In this document: positions 30,314-41,273 of the stretch, piece by piece | Position numbering within the stretch: the first letter of the stretch is position 1 | Layout of the letters: each line of letters starts with the position of its first letter | NCBI RefSeq assembly: GCF_004683885.1 | Contig: NZ_CP038440.1 | Location: forward strand, 151,001 to 215,000 | Source: Brevundimonas sp. MF30-B | Lineage (GTDB): Bacteria > Pseudomonadota > Alphaproteobacteria > Caulobacterales > Caulobacteraceae | DNA: 64,000 bases | Reading direction: 5' to 3' | Program-made: the position numbers and the translations under genes | Notes under the pieces: generated by a model | What the model saw: only the letters and a program-made list of their open reading frames with translations | Database searches by the model: none | What the model was told of the DNA's origin: nothing

Positions 30314-30493
30314 ATGGCCGATCACGATCGCGTCGAAGGCGCCGCCAAGAACATGGGCGGCAAGGTCAAAGAAGCCGCAGGCAATGTCACCGGCGACGAG
30401 AAGCTGAAAGCCGAAGGCAAGGCGGATCAGCTCGAGGGCAAGGTCCAGAACACCGTCGGCGGGGTGAAGGACGCCCTGCGCGGCAAGGACTGA
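30314..30493 (+). CDS. CsbD-family stress protein
   Basis: 59 aa small hydrophilic protein with the CsbD pattern (RVEGAAKNMGGKVKEAAGNVTGDEKLKAEGKADQLEGKVQN). The start at 30314 follows GGAAGGA at 8 nt; an in-frame ATG three codons earlier is less well placed. The family is induced by general stress in many bacteria; its molecular role is unknown. A strong terminator follows. Confidence 0.9.
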   Translation: MADHDRVEGAAKNMGGKVKEAAGNVTGDEKLKAEGKADQLEGKVQNTVGGVKDALRGKD

Positions 30494-30517
30494 TCTGGCC
30501 CCTCAGGATGACGTCCG

Positions 30518-30546
30518 GACGCCGCCGCAAGGCGGCGTCTTTTTTT
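30518..30546 (+). terminator. Rho-independent terminator after csbD-like gene
   Basis: Perfect 9-bp stem GACGCCGCC/GGCGGCGTC with a gcaa loop, then seven T. Confidence 0.93.
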
Positions 30547-30560
30547 GCATGCTTCGCCGA

Positions 30561-31247
30561 TCAGAAGTCGAGGTCGTCATACCAGGAAGCGGGCGCTGAT
30601 CCCGGGAACCGATCGGCCAGGAGGGTGCGGAATCCGGGCCGCGATTTGACTTTGGAGTACCACAGCTTGAGCGACGGCCAGACGCCCCAATTGACCTCGC
30701 CGAAATAGTCCAGCACCGACAGATGGGCGGCGGCGACCAGGTCCGCCTGGCTGAGCCGCCGCCCGGCCAGCCATTCGCGGGCCGAGGCCAGGGGCTCCAG
30801 CTCGCCCAGATGCGCGCGCAGCGCCTCGCGCCCCTCGCGCAGCAGCCGGGCGTCGGGCGAGCCCAGACGCAGCAGCGGCTTCTCCATCCGCTCGTGCAGC
30901 AGGACGGCGTTGACCTCGTCCATGAAGCGGCGCTCGAACCAGCCGACCAGACGGCGCGCCTCGGCGCGCTCGGCGGGGTCGGAAGCCAGCAGCAGGTCGC
31001 CCTTGGCGCGGTCCTCGATCCAGCCGAAGATGGCGGCGGTCTCGCACAGGGTCAGCGACTTGCCGCGTTCGGTGACCTCAAGAACCGGCGGCATGCCCGA
31101 GGGGTTCATGTCGCCCAGGGGGCAATCGGGCTCCCACGGGCGGACGGCCGTCTCCTGAAACTCGATTTTGGCTTCGCCCAGCGCCAGACGCGCCGCGCGA
31201 GAGGCGGGGTCGAAGGCGAAGTGGAACAGGACGGCGGTCGCGGACAT
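30561..31247 (-). CDS. fzlA: GST-fold protein, probable FtsZ-binding FzlA
   Basis: 228 aa with thioredoxin-fold N-terminal and helical C-terminal GST domains. Several details match Caulobacter FzlA rather than a detoxifying GST: Trp at position 38 (VRPW, where FzlA has its key Trp38) and an acidic C-terminal tail ending WYDDLDF, like the DLDF tail of FzlA needed for FtsZ binding. No clear GSH-binding catalytic Ser/Tyr is seen. FzlA is essential and shapes FtsZ filaments during division. The family call is sure; the FzlA assignment is from memory of the family. Confidence 0.75.
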   Translation of the reverse strand: MSATAVLFHFAFDPASRAARLALGEAKIEFQETAVRPWEPDCPLGDMNPSGMPPVLEVTERGKSLTLCETAAIFGWIEDRAKGDLLLASDPAERAEARRLVGWFERRFMDEVNAVLLHERMEKPLLRLGSPDARLLREGREALRAHLGELEPLASAREWLAGRRLSQADLVAAAHLSVLDYFGEVNWGVWPSLKLWYSKVKSRPGFRTLLADRFPGSAPASWYDDLDF

Positions 31248-31274
31248 CGTCTGAAAGTCCTGCGCCCGACAGGC

Positions 31275-31289
31275 TTAAGGACGTGTTTA
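31275..31289 (-). promoter_or_regulatory. possible CtrA-type box upstream of the fzlA-like gene
   Basis: TTAA-ggacgtg-TTTA on the plus strand (TAAA-N7-TTAA on the gene's strand), 28-42 bp before the start codon, where a -35 would lie. Matches 7/8 of the CtrA consensus, as the box before fliF does. A chance match is possible. Confidence 0.35.
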
Positions 31290-31294
31290 CCGCG

Positions 31295-32284
31295 TCACGA
31301 CCAGGGACCGCTCGGCGCGGGGGCGGACGCGGGGATGGGCGCATGAGCTTCACGCGACACTCCGCCCCTGGGGTCGGCGTGGATCAGGATGTCGGCGCCC
31401 GGGAAGCGCTCGGCGATGCGGCCCTCGGCCTCGACCACGATGGCGTGGGCCTGTTCCAGCGTCAGGGCGGGATCCAGGTCGACATGCATCTGCACGATCA
31501 GCACAGGGCCTGAGCGGCGCGCGCGCAGCTGATGCACCCCGCCGACACGGGGATCGGCCAGCACCGCCTGGGCCACCGCGGCGCGGTCCTCGGCTGGTGC
31601 GGCGCGATCCAGCAGTTGGTCAGCGGCGGGGCGAAGCACGCCCAGCGCGCCCCAGAACAGCCAGACCGCCACGATCAGCCCGGCCGCCGCATCCAGTCCG
31701 GGCGCGCCGAGATAGGCACCCGAGACGAGGCCGATCAGCACCACGACATTGGCGGCCAGATCGGCGCTGTAGTGGGCGCGGTCGCCGGTGACGGCCAGCG
31801 AGCCGCTGGCCTTGATGGCGCGGGTCTGCATCCACACCAGCCAGGCGGTGACGCCGATGGCGATGACCATGACCCCGACGGCCCAGCCGCCCGAGGTCAC
31901 CGGGCGCGGGTCGGCGATGCGCTGAACCGCCTCCCAGCCGATGAAGATGGCTGACGCGAACACCAGGCCCGCCTGGACCAGGGCGGCCATGGCCTCACCC
32001 TTGCCGCGACCGTAGCGATGCTGCTCGTCAGGCGGGGCGGCGGCCCAGCGCACGGCGAAGAAGGTGGCCAGCGAAGCGAACAGGTCCAGCGCCGAGTCCG
32101 CCAGCGACGCCAGCACGGCCACCGACCCCGAGGCGCCCAGGGCGAAGGTCTTGAGCAGGATCAGCCCCAGCGCCACGGCGACCGAGATGCGCGTGATCCT
32201 CCGCGTCGCCAGCCGGCCGGCGGCCAAGGAATCGACCGGGGTGTCGGGCGCGGGCGGCGGCGTGTCTGAGGCGGGCGTGCTCAT
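31295..32284 (-). CDS. cation diffusion facilitator (FieF-type metal exporter)
   Basis: 329 aa. Six membrane helices in the first 230 residues and a cytoplasmic C-terminal domain. The transport-site pairs are DSALD in helix 2 (DxxxD) and HYSAD in helix 5 (HxxxD), the DD-HD set of the FieF/YiiP zinc/iron/cadmium-proton antiporters. The gene starts 130 bp from uppP and is divergent from it. Confidence 0.92.
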   Translation of the reverse strand: MSTPASDTPPPAPDTPVDSLAAGRLATRRITRISVAVALGLILLKTFALGASGSVAVLASLADSALDLFASLATFFAVRWAAAPPDEQHRYGRGKGEAMAALVQAGLVFASAIFIGWEAVQRIADPRPVTSGGWAVGVMVIAIGVTAWLVWMQTRAIKASGSLAVTGDRAHYSADLAANVVVLIGLVSGAYLGAPGLDAAAGLIVAVWLFWGALGVLRPAADQLLDRAAPAEDRAAVAQAVLADPRVGGVHQLRARRSGPVLIVQMHVDLDPALTLEQAHAIVVEAEGRIAERFPGADILIHADPRGGVSREAHAPIPASAPAPSGPWS

Positions 32285-32413
32285 GACCCGCCTTGTCGCG
32301 CAAATCGCGCCGGCTCGCCACCACCCGGACAGAGAACCGAAATAGGCGCCGCCCCCGTCTCGCGCGCCCGGTCGCGAGCCGCTAGGGAGAGGGTCTCAAC
32401 CTTGGGAGACGAG

Positions 32414-33220
32414 ATGTCGGACTGGCTGTCGGCGCTGATCCTGGGCCTGGTCGAGGGCCTGACCGAATTCATCCCCGTGTCGTCGACCGGGCACCTGCTG
32501 CTGCTGGGCCATTTCATCGGCTTCCAGAGCACGGGCAAGACGTTCGAGATCGTCATCCAGCTGGGCGCGATCCTGGCCATCATCAGCATCTATCTGAAGC
32601 GGCTGTGGGTGCTGGCCATCCGCTGGCCCACCGATCCCAAGGTGCGACACTTCCTGATCGGCATCGGCCTGGCCTTTTTGCCGGCCGCCTTCGCCGGGGT
32701 GGTGATGTACGACATCATCAAGGAGATTTTCTTCGAGACGCCCGCCATCATCTGCATCGCCCTGATCGTCGGCGGGGTGCTCTTGCTGCTGCTGGACCGG
32801 ATGAAGAAGGTCCCGACCTATCTGAACGCCGAGACCTATCCGTTCCGGGTCTATCTGCTGATCGGCCTGTTCCAGTGCCTGGCCCTGCTGCCGGGCGTGT
32901 CGCGCTCGGGCGCCACCATCGCCGGCGGCCTGCTGCTGGGGACCGACAAGCGCTCGGCGGCGGAGTTCACCTTCTTCCTGGCCCTGCCGACCATGGGCGG
33001 GGCGGTGGCCTATGACCTGTTCCAGAACCGAAATCTGCTGGACTTCACCGATCTGGGTCTGATCGCCGTCGGGTTCGTCGCCGCCTTCGTCACCGCCCTG
33101 CTCGTGGTTCGGTTCCTGCTCGACTTCGTGTCGCGCCACGGCTTTGCGCCCTTCGCCTGGTGGCGGATCGCGGTCGGCGTGGCGGGCCTGGTCGGCCTGG
33201 CGCTCACCGGGGCTTTCTGA
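32414..33220 (+). CDS. uppP: undecaprenyl-diphosphatase UppP (BacA)
   Basis: 268 aa from ATG at 32414 with TTGGGAGA upstream; the TTG at 32402 is a less likely start. BacA-family membrane enzyme that dephosphorylates undecaprenyl pyrophosphate to recycle the lipid carrier for peptidoglycan and capsule. Both signature regions are present: [19 protein letters not shown] (residues about 13-31) and [15 protein letters not shown] (about 160-174). About eight membrane helices. Confidence 0.95.
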   Translation: MSDWLSALILGLVEGLTEFIPVSSTGHLLLLGHFIGFQSTGKTFEIVIQLGAILAIISIYLKRLWVLAIRWPTDPKVRHFLIGIGLAFLPAAFAGVVMYDIIKEIFFETPAIICIALIVGGVLLLLLDRMKKVPTYLNAETYPFRVYLLIGLFQCLALLPGVSRSGATIAGGLLLGTDKRSAAEFTFFLALPTMGGAVAYDLFQNRNLLDFTDLGLIAVGFVAAFVTALLVVRFLLDFVSRHGFAPFAWWRIAVGVAGLVGLALTGAF

Positions 33221-33252
33221 GCCGGTCTACGCGGGACCAGACACCCAGCCCC

Positions 33253-34233
33253 TCAGGACTGCGAAGCGGCGAAGGCCACGCGTGCGGCGCCCAAAAGCGC
33301 GGCGTGCTTGTGCAGAATGACCTGCGTCGGAATGGCCTTCATATAGTCCTGATACCGGCCCTTGCGCTCGAACCGTTCGCGGAACGGGCTGGCCTGGAGG
33401 AAGTCCAAGATGCGCGGCGCGATGCCGCCGCCGACATAGACCCCGCCACGCGCGCCCGTCGTCAGGGCGATGTCTCCGGCCACGGCGCCCAGGATGGCGC
33501 AGAAGCGCGCCAGGGTGTGACCGCAGGCGCTGCGCGGATCGGCCAGGGCGTCAGCCGTGATCTGGGCCGGGTCGTCGATGTGGGTCTCGCGGCCTTCGAT
33601 CTCGGCGATGGCGCGGTGCATGTTCAGCAGGCCCGGCCCGCAGATAAGCCGCTCGATCGACACCCGGCCATAGCGGCGGCGCAGGATTCGCAGGATCTCG
33701 TCCTCGACCTCGTCGCCCGGCGCGAAACAGGCGTGGCCGCCCTCGCTGGGCATGGCCATCTCGCGGCCCGAGGCGTCGCGCACCAGGGCCGAGACGCCGA
33801 AACCGGTGCCGGGCCCCAGCACGGCGATGGTCGCGTGCGGATCGCCCTGCTCGGGTCCGCCCAGCGAGGCCAGCTCTTCCTTGGGCACCACCGGCGCGCC
33901 CCAGGCCACCGCCTCGAAGTCGTTGATCAGCTTGGCCGGCGTCAGGCCCAGCGTGCTCAGTTCGGTTTCCGTCACCGCCCAGGGCGAGTTGGTCAGGTCG
34001 ATGGCCCCGTCCGTCACCGGCCCCGCCACCGCGATCACGCCGGACGTCGGCCGCGTGTCGCACCCCTTCAGATAGGCCTCCACCCCCTCCAGGAAGGTCG
34101 GATAGCTTTCGGCCGGAAAGCTGTCGTGGTGCTCCAGCACCGGCCGGCCTTCCTCAAGCCGCGCCAGGGCGAAACGGGCGTTTGTCCCGCCCACGTCGCC
34201 GACCAGCACGATGTCGTCCTTGGAGGGTTTCAT
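33253..34233 (-). CDS. glk: glucokinase
   Basis: 326 aa, the bacterial Glk type (not ROK). ATP-binding and phosphate motifs LVGDVGGTNARFAL (N-terminus) and VLGPGTGFGVSAL, sugar-binding region around NSPWAVTETEL (usual NxxW) and CGPGLLNMHRAI. Converts glucose to glucose-6-phosphate, feeding zwf-pgl-edd read just upstream on the same strand; 70 bp separate it from edd. Confidence 0.94.
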   Translation of the reverse strand: MKPSKDDIVLVGDVGGTNARFALARLEEGRPVLEHHDSFPAESYPTFLEGVEAYLKGCDTRPTSGVIAVAGPVTDGAIDLTNSPWAVTETELSTLGLTPAKLINDFEAVAWGAPVVPKEELASLGGPEQGDPHATIAVLGPGTGFGVSALVRDASGREMAMPSEGGHACFAPGDEVEDEILRILRRRYGRVSIERLICGPGLLNMHRAIAEIEGRETHIDDPAQITADALADPRSACGHTLARFCAILGAVAGDIALTTGARGGVYVGGGIAPRILDFLQASPFRERFERKGRYQDYMKAIPTQVILHKHAALLGAARVAFAASQS

Positions 34234-34303
34234 CCTGAATCCTTTTTGGCCCTATCGCTCGGCTCGCGGAGCCTCGCTGCTTGAGGGCGCCCGATCTTGG
34301 CGA

Positions 34304-36189
<1,886 letters not shown>

Positions 36190-36190
<1 letters not shown>

Positions 36191-36897
36191 CAGGCGGCCT
36201 CCGTCCAATAGACTTCAAGGGGCGTATTCGCCGCGATCAGGGCGGCGATGGGCGTGACGGCGGGATCGCCCTGGGCCTCACGCTCGAACACCGCGCGCTT
36301 CTCGGTGCCGGTGATGGCGAGGATCACGCGCCCGGCCTGGGCCAGATAGGGCAGGTTGATCGACAGCCGCTCCATCGACGGCGCCATGCCGTCGCGGCCT
36401 TGAGGCACGCCGTAGACGGCGGGCGGCAAGCCAGGGATCAGCAGGGTCTTCAGCGTGGGGTTTTGGGGGAACATGGAGCAGATATGGCCATCGCCCCCCA
36501 TGCCGAGAAGGACCGCGTCGAAACGCGCACCCTCGGCCGCCAGGGCCTGCGTCGCCAGGGCTGCCGCGCGATCCACCGTCACCTCGGGGTGGAACAGCGG
36601 CACGAAGCGCGCGGCCGAGGCGGGTCCGGTAAGCAGGGCCCGCTTCAGCAGGGCGGCGTTGGACTCCGGCGAGCTCTCGGGGACGTAGCGCTCGTCGATC
36701 AGGGTGGCCGTGACGCGCGACCAGTCGATCTGCGCCTGCCGCATCCGCTCATAGATCGGCGCCGGCGTCGATCCGCCCGACCCGGCGAAGACCGCGCGGC
36801 CGTTGGCTGCGATGGCCTGGGCCATTGTCTCGATCAGGCGGTCGGCGCAGGCCTGAGCCCAGTCGGCGGCGGTCGGAAGCGTCCGGAACTCAGTCAT
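36190..36897 (-). CDS. pgl: 6-phosphogluconolactonase
   Basis: 235 aa, DevB/SOL type. Hydrolyses 6-phosphoglucono-lactone from Zwf. Typical NagB-like fold motifs: [47 protein letters not shown]. Start at 36897 overlaps the zwf stop by 8 bp, and the stop overlaps the edd start. Confidence 0.94.
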
Positions 36898-38350
36898 TGC
36901 GCGTATTCCACTGGCGGCCCGTGCGCGACAGCAGCAGGTCGGCGCTTTCCGGACCCCAGGTCCCCGGCTGATAGTCTTCGGTCTTGATGCCGGCCCCAGC
37001 CCAGGCCTCCGCAACCTCGTCGACCCAGCGCCACGCCTGCTCGGCCTCGTCGCGGCGCACGAACAAGGTGGAGTCGCCGTTCATGGCGTCCAGCAACAGG
37101 CGCTCATAGGCGATGCGGCGGCGCGGCGGCGCGGCGTTCTTGCCGTCCACCCCCCAAGACAGGCTCATCTGGATCGGCTGCAGCTTCATGCGCCGCTCCA
37201 ACCCCGGCTGCTTGTTCATGACCGACAGCGAGATGTCCTCGTCGGGCTGAAGCTCGATGATCAGTCGGTTGTCCTGAACCTGGCCGCGCTCGCCGTGGCC
37301 GAAGATGGAGTGCGGCACGGCTTTGAACTGGATGACGATCTCGGTGCGCTTCTCGGCCAGGCGCTTGCCGGTGCGCATGAAGAAGGGCACGCCGGCCCAG
37401 CGCCAGTTGTCGACGTCGGCGCGGATAGCCACGAAGGTCTCTGTGTCTGAAGGCTCGCCGCGCTCCTCGTCATAGCCCTTGACCGGTTTTCCATCGACCT
37501 CGCCGGCGACGTATTGGCCGCGTACGGTGACGCGCTCGGCCTCCTCGGGCGTGATGCGGCGCAGGGACCGCAGCACCTTGACCTTCTCGTTGCGCACCGA
37601 GTCGGGGTCCAGGTCGCTGGGGGGCTCCATGGCGACCAGGCACAGCAGCTGCAGCATGTGGTTCTGCAGCATGTCCTTCAGGGCGCCGTACTCGTCGTAA
37701 TAGGGCCAGCGGTCGCCGACGCCCACGGTCTCGCCCACCGTGATCTGGACGTGGTCGACGGTCAGATTGTTCCACAGCGGCTCGAACACGACGTTGCCGA
37801 ACCGCAGGGCGATCAGGTTCTGGACGGTCTCCTTGCCCAGATAGTGGTCGATGCGGAACACCTGGTCCTCGCGGAACGCCTCGGCCACGGCGTCGTCGAT
37901 CTCGAGGAAGGAGGCCAGGTCGCGGCCGACCGGCTTCTCCAGCACGATGCGGCAGTTGCGCTCGGCTAGGCCGGCGCCCTTCATCGCCTTGACGATGCGG
38001 GCGTACAGCGAGGGCGACACGGCTAGGAAGGAGGTGACCTCGCCGTCGCCGACCTTGGCCTTCAGCGGCTTCAGGCTTTTGGCGTCGGTGGCGTCGACCG
38101 CCAGATAGTCCAGCCGCGTCTCCAGCCGGGACCAGGCCTCGGCGTCCCAGGCGTCGGCCGCCTCAGCGCGAGGCTGGACCGCCTCGCGCACCTTGGCGAC
38201 ATATTCCTCGGCGGTTTCCTCGGAGCGCGCGGCGCCGATGATCTTGAGCCCCTCGGCCAAAAGGCCGTCGCGCTCCAGGAAGTAGAGCGACGGCAGAAGC
38301 ATCCGCATCGCCAGGTCGCCGCCGCCGCCGAAGAGCACCAATGCCGCCAT
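36890..38350 (-). CDS. zwf: glucose-6-phosphate 1-dehydrogenase
   Basis: 486 aa. NAD(P) fold LVLFGGGGDLAMRMLLPSLY (usual GASGDLA is GGGGDLA here), the catalytic stretch RIDHYLGKETVQNL, and C-terminal sugar-binding FMRTGKRLAEKRTEI. First gene of zwf-pgl-edd-glk. Only 42 bp separate it from the end of hisIE, with GGAAGGAAA before ATG, so it may be read from the his promoter as well as one inside hisIE. Confidence 0.96.
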   Translation of the reverse strand: MAALVLFGGGGDLAMRMLLPSLYFLERDGLLAEGLKIIGAARSEETAEEYVAKVREAVQPRAEAADAWDAEAWSRLETRLDYLAVDATDAKSLKPLKAKVGDGEVTSFLAVSPSLYARIVKAMKGAGLAERNCRIVLEKPVGRDLASFLEIDDAVAEAFREDQVFRIDHYLGKETVQNLIALRFGNVVFEPLWNNLTVDHVQITVGETVGVGDRWPYYDEYGALKDMLQNHMLQLLCLVAMEPPSDLDPDSVRNEKVKVLRSLRRITPEEAERVTVRGQYVAGEVDGKPVKGYDEERGEPSDTETFVAIRADVDNWRWAGVPFFMRTGKRLAEKRTEIVIQFKAVPHSIFGHGERGQVQDNRLIIELQPDEDISLSVMNKQPGLERRMKLQPIQMSLSWGVDGKNAAPPRRRIAYERLLLDAMNGDSTLFVRRDEAEQAWRWVDEVAEAWAGAGIKTEDYQPGTWGPESADLLLSRTGRQWNTRND

Positions 38351-38392
38351 GCGCGATCGTTTCCTTCCAGGAGCGCGGCCCGATGACCGCCT

Positions 38393-39012
38393 TCAGGGTG
38401 AGTGTTTGGCCGTTGCGGCCCGCGAGGCCAACACGTCCAGGACATCCTGAAACACCATGTTACGGGCGCGCAGCAGGACGAGCAGGTGATAGACCAAATC
38501 CGCGGCCTCGCTGGCGAGTTCCGAATCCGGTCCAGCGGCGCCGGCCAGGGCCGTTTCGACACCCTCTTCGCCGACCTTCTGGGCCACGCGCTTGGACCCC
38601 TCGGCGATCAGGCGGGCGGTCCAGCTTTCGGCCGGATCGGCGCCGGCCCGTTCGGCGATGGTCTGCTCCAGGCGCGCCACGCGGCCCAGGCCCGGCGCGT
38701 CCTCGTCGCCGAAACAGCTGATGCGGTTCAGGTGGCAGGCGTTGCCGACGGGGCGGACCTTCACCACCAGGGCGTCGCCGTCGCAGTCGGGCGTGATCGA
38801 AACCACGTGCAGCCGGTCGCCCGAGGTCTCGCCCTTCCTCCACCGCCCGCCGCGCGAGCGCGAGAAGAAGGTGGCCTCACCGGATTGGATCGTCTCGTTC
38901 AGGGCGGCGCGGTCCATATAGGCAAGGGTCAGCACCTGCAGGGTCGCGGCGTCCTGCACCACGGCCGGGATCAGGCCGTCGCCCTTGGCGAAATCAAGCG
39001 CTTCGGGATCAA

Positions 39013-39016
<4 letters not shown>
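38393..39016 (-). CDS. hisI: bifunctional HisI-HisE (PR-AMP cyclohydrolase / PR-ATP pyrophosphatase)
   Basis: 207 aa fusion for histidine steps 2 and 3. HisI half (about 1-115): GETSGDRLHVVSITPDCDGDALVV and the zinc cysteines of CHLNRISCFGDE. HisE half (about 120-207): EGSKRVAQKVGEEGVETALAG with its acidic Mg-binding residues. The wording of both halves is close to the E. coli HisIE protein. Starts at GTG 39016 overlapping the hisF stop (GTGA). Most alphaproteobacteria have separate hisI and hisE (family knowledge). Confidence 0.95.
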
Positions 39017-39779
<763 letters not shown>

Positions 39780-39780
<1 letters not shown>

Positions 39781-40523
39781 CAGTCCCGCTCGCGGCGCGC
39801 GGCCGTGATGGCGTCCGGCAGGGCGAAGCGGCCCTCATAGATCGCCCGGCCGACAATCACCCCGTGACAGCCCAGCGCCTTGATGGCGGTGATGTCGTCC
39901 AACGTCGCCACCCCGCCCGAAGCCTGAAGCACCAGATCGGGCCGGCGCATCCGGATGTCGGACAGCAGCTCCAGATTTGGCCCCGTCAGCGCCCCGTCGC
40001 GCGAAACGTCGGTGACGAGGACGTGCTTGATGCGGCCGACCGGATAGCGGTCCAGAACGCTGAACAGGTCCAGGCCCGAAGACTGGGTCCAGCCCTTCAG
40101 CGCCGGCGTCGGCACGCCGTCCTCGATGCGGACGTCGAAGGCCAGGGTCAGGTGCTCGGGCCCGAAGCGGTCCAGCCATTCCAGCACAGTCTCGGGCTGG
40201 CTGGCGGCCAGCGATCCCACGACCACGCGATCCACGCCCGCATCGAGCAGGGCCTCGACATCCGACACGGCGCGCACACCGCCGCCCGACTGGACCTTGA
40301 GGTCGATAGCCTGGGCCAGTTCGCCGATCAGGGCGTGCTGGCGCGCCTCACCGGCTTCGGCGCCGTCCAGATCGACGATGTGCACCCATTCGGCGCCGCC
40401 GGCCGCAAAGACGGCCAGACGCGCGGGCGGCTGGTCGTCATAGGTCGTCGCCTCGTCGAACCGGCCCTGCATCAGGCGCACGCAGACGCCGCCGCGCAGG
40501 TCGATGGCGGGATAGACGATCAT
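39780..40523 (-). CDS. hisA: ProFAR isomerase HisA
   Basis: 247 aa from ATG at 40523. Barrel enzyme with catalytic Asp in YPAIDLRGGVCVRL (residue about 8) and a second Asp in LAFDVRIEDG (about 128), phosphate loop GGGVRAVSDVEAL. Longer frame to 40601 runs into hisH. Overlaps hisH by 4 bp (ATGA). Confidence 0.96.
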
Positions 40524-41116
40524 GCGGGCAGCTCCAGAAAGTTCTTCAGAATGCGCGCTCCGGCCTGGCTGGAGCGTTCGGGGTGGAACTGACAGCCCCA
40601 CCGATTGTCACGCCGCACCACCGCCGGCACCGGCCCGCCGTAGTCGGCGCGCGCCAGGGTGGCGGGGCCATCAGGGCAGACGAAGCCGTGCACGAAATAG
40701 GCGTAAGCGCCGTCCTCGATGCCCTCCAGCAGCGGATCCTCGCGCTCGATCGCCAGCGGCGACCAACCCATGTGCGGCACGGGCCTGTCGGCGGCCGGAA
40801 CCATGGCCTCTACCCGACCGGGGATCAGGCCCAACAGCTCGGCCTCGCCCTCAGCGCTGGTCTCGAACAGCAGCTGCTGACCCAGACAGACGCCCAGGAA
40901 GGGACGCTCGAACGCCCGAATTGGGGCAATCAGCTCCAGTTCGCGCAGCCGGCCCATGGCGTAGGCGGCCGCGCCCACGCCGGGCAGGATCAGCCGCTCG
41001 GCCTCGGCGATCTCGTCGGCCGTCGCGACCAGCCGCACACGCGCGCCCAGCCGTTCCAGCGCGAACCGCACCGAGGCTGTGTTGCCCGCGCCATAGGCGA
41101 TGAGGGACACGTTCAT
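40520..41116 (-). CDS. hisH: imidazole glycerol phosphate synthase glutaminase subunit
   Basis: 198 aa class I glutamine amidotransferase. Nucleophile Cys in FLGVCLGQQLLFE, with His and Glu of the triad in WGCQFHPERSSQAGA. Supplies ammonia to HisF. ATG at 41116 lies directly against the palindromic element; the ribosome binding site (GGGGAGAAGG) is formed by the end of that element. The frame is open to 41248 through the element but that part is not protein-like. Confidence 0.95.
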   Translation of the reverse strand: MNVSLIAYGAGNTASVRFALERLGARVRLVATADEIAEAERLILPGVGAAAYAMGRLRELELIAPIRAFERPFLGVCLGQQLLFETSAEGEAELLGLIPGRVEAMVPAADRPVPHMGWSPLAIEREDPLLEGIEDGAYAYFVHGFVCPDGPATLARADYGGPVPAVVRRDNRWGCQFHPERSSQAGARILKNFLELPA

Positions 41117-41260
41117 CCTTCTCCCCTCGTGGGAGAAGGTGGGCGCAGGAGGTGCTCGGATGAGGGGGTGGTTTCCAGCAGAGCGACGACGGAAGACAAG
41201 GTGGGCGTCCCCCTCATCCGTCTCGCTTCGCGAGCCACCTTCTCCCACGAGGGGAGAAGG
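41117..41260. repeat. 144-bp palindromic (MITE/RIME-like) element between hisC'-hisB and hisH
   Basis: Perfect 26-bp inverted repeats form the ends (41117-41142 and 41235-41260; each begins/ends with CCTTCTCCC/GGGAGAAGG and is itself a hairpin). Inside them a second perfect 12-bp pair, CGGATGAGGGGG at 41157-41168 and CCCCCTCATCCG at 41209-41220. Such CTTCTCCC...GGGAGAAGG palindromes are well-known intergenic repeats in alphaproteobacteria. It is non-coding and interrupts the his operon 13 bp after the hisB stop. Confidence 0.88.
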
Positions 41261-41273
41261 GCGAATGTCGCCA

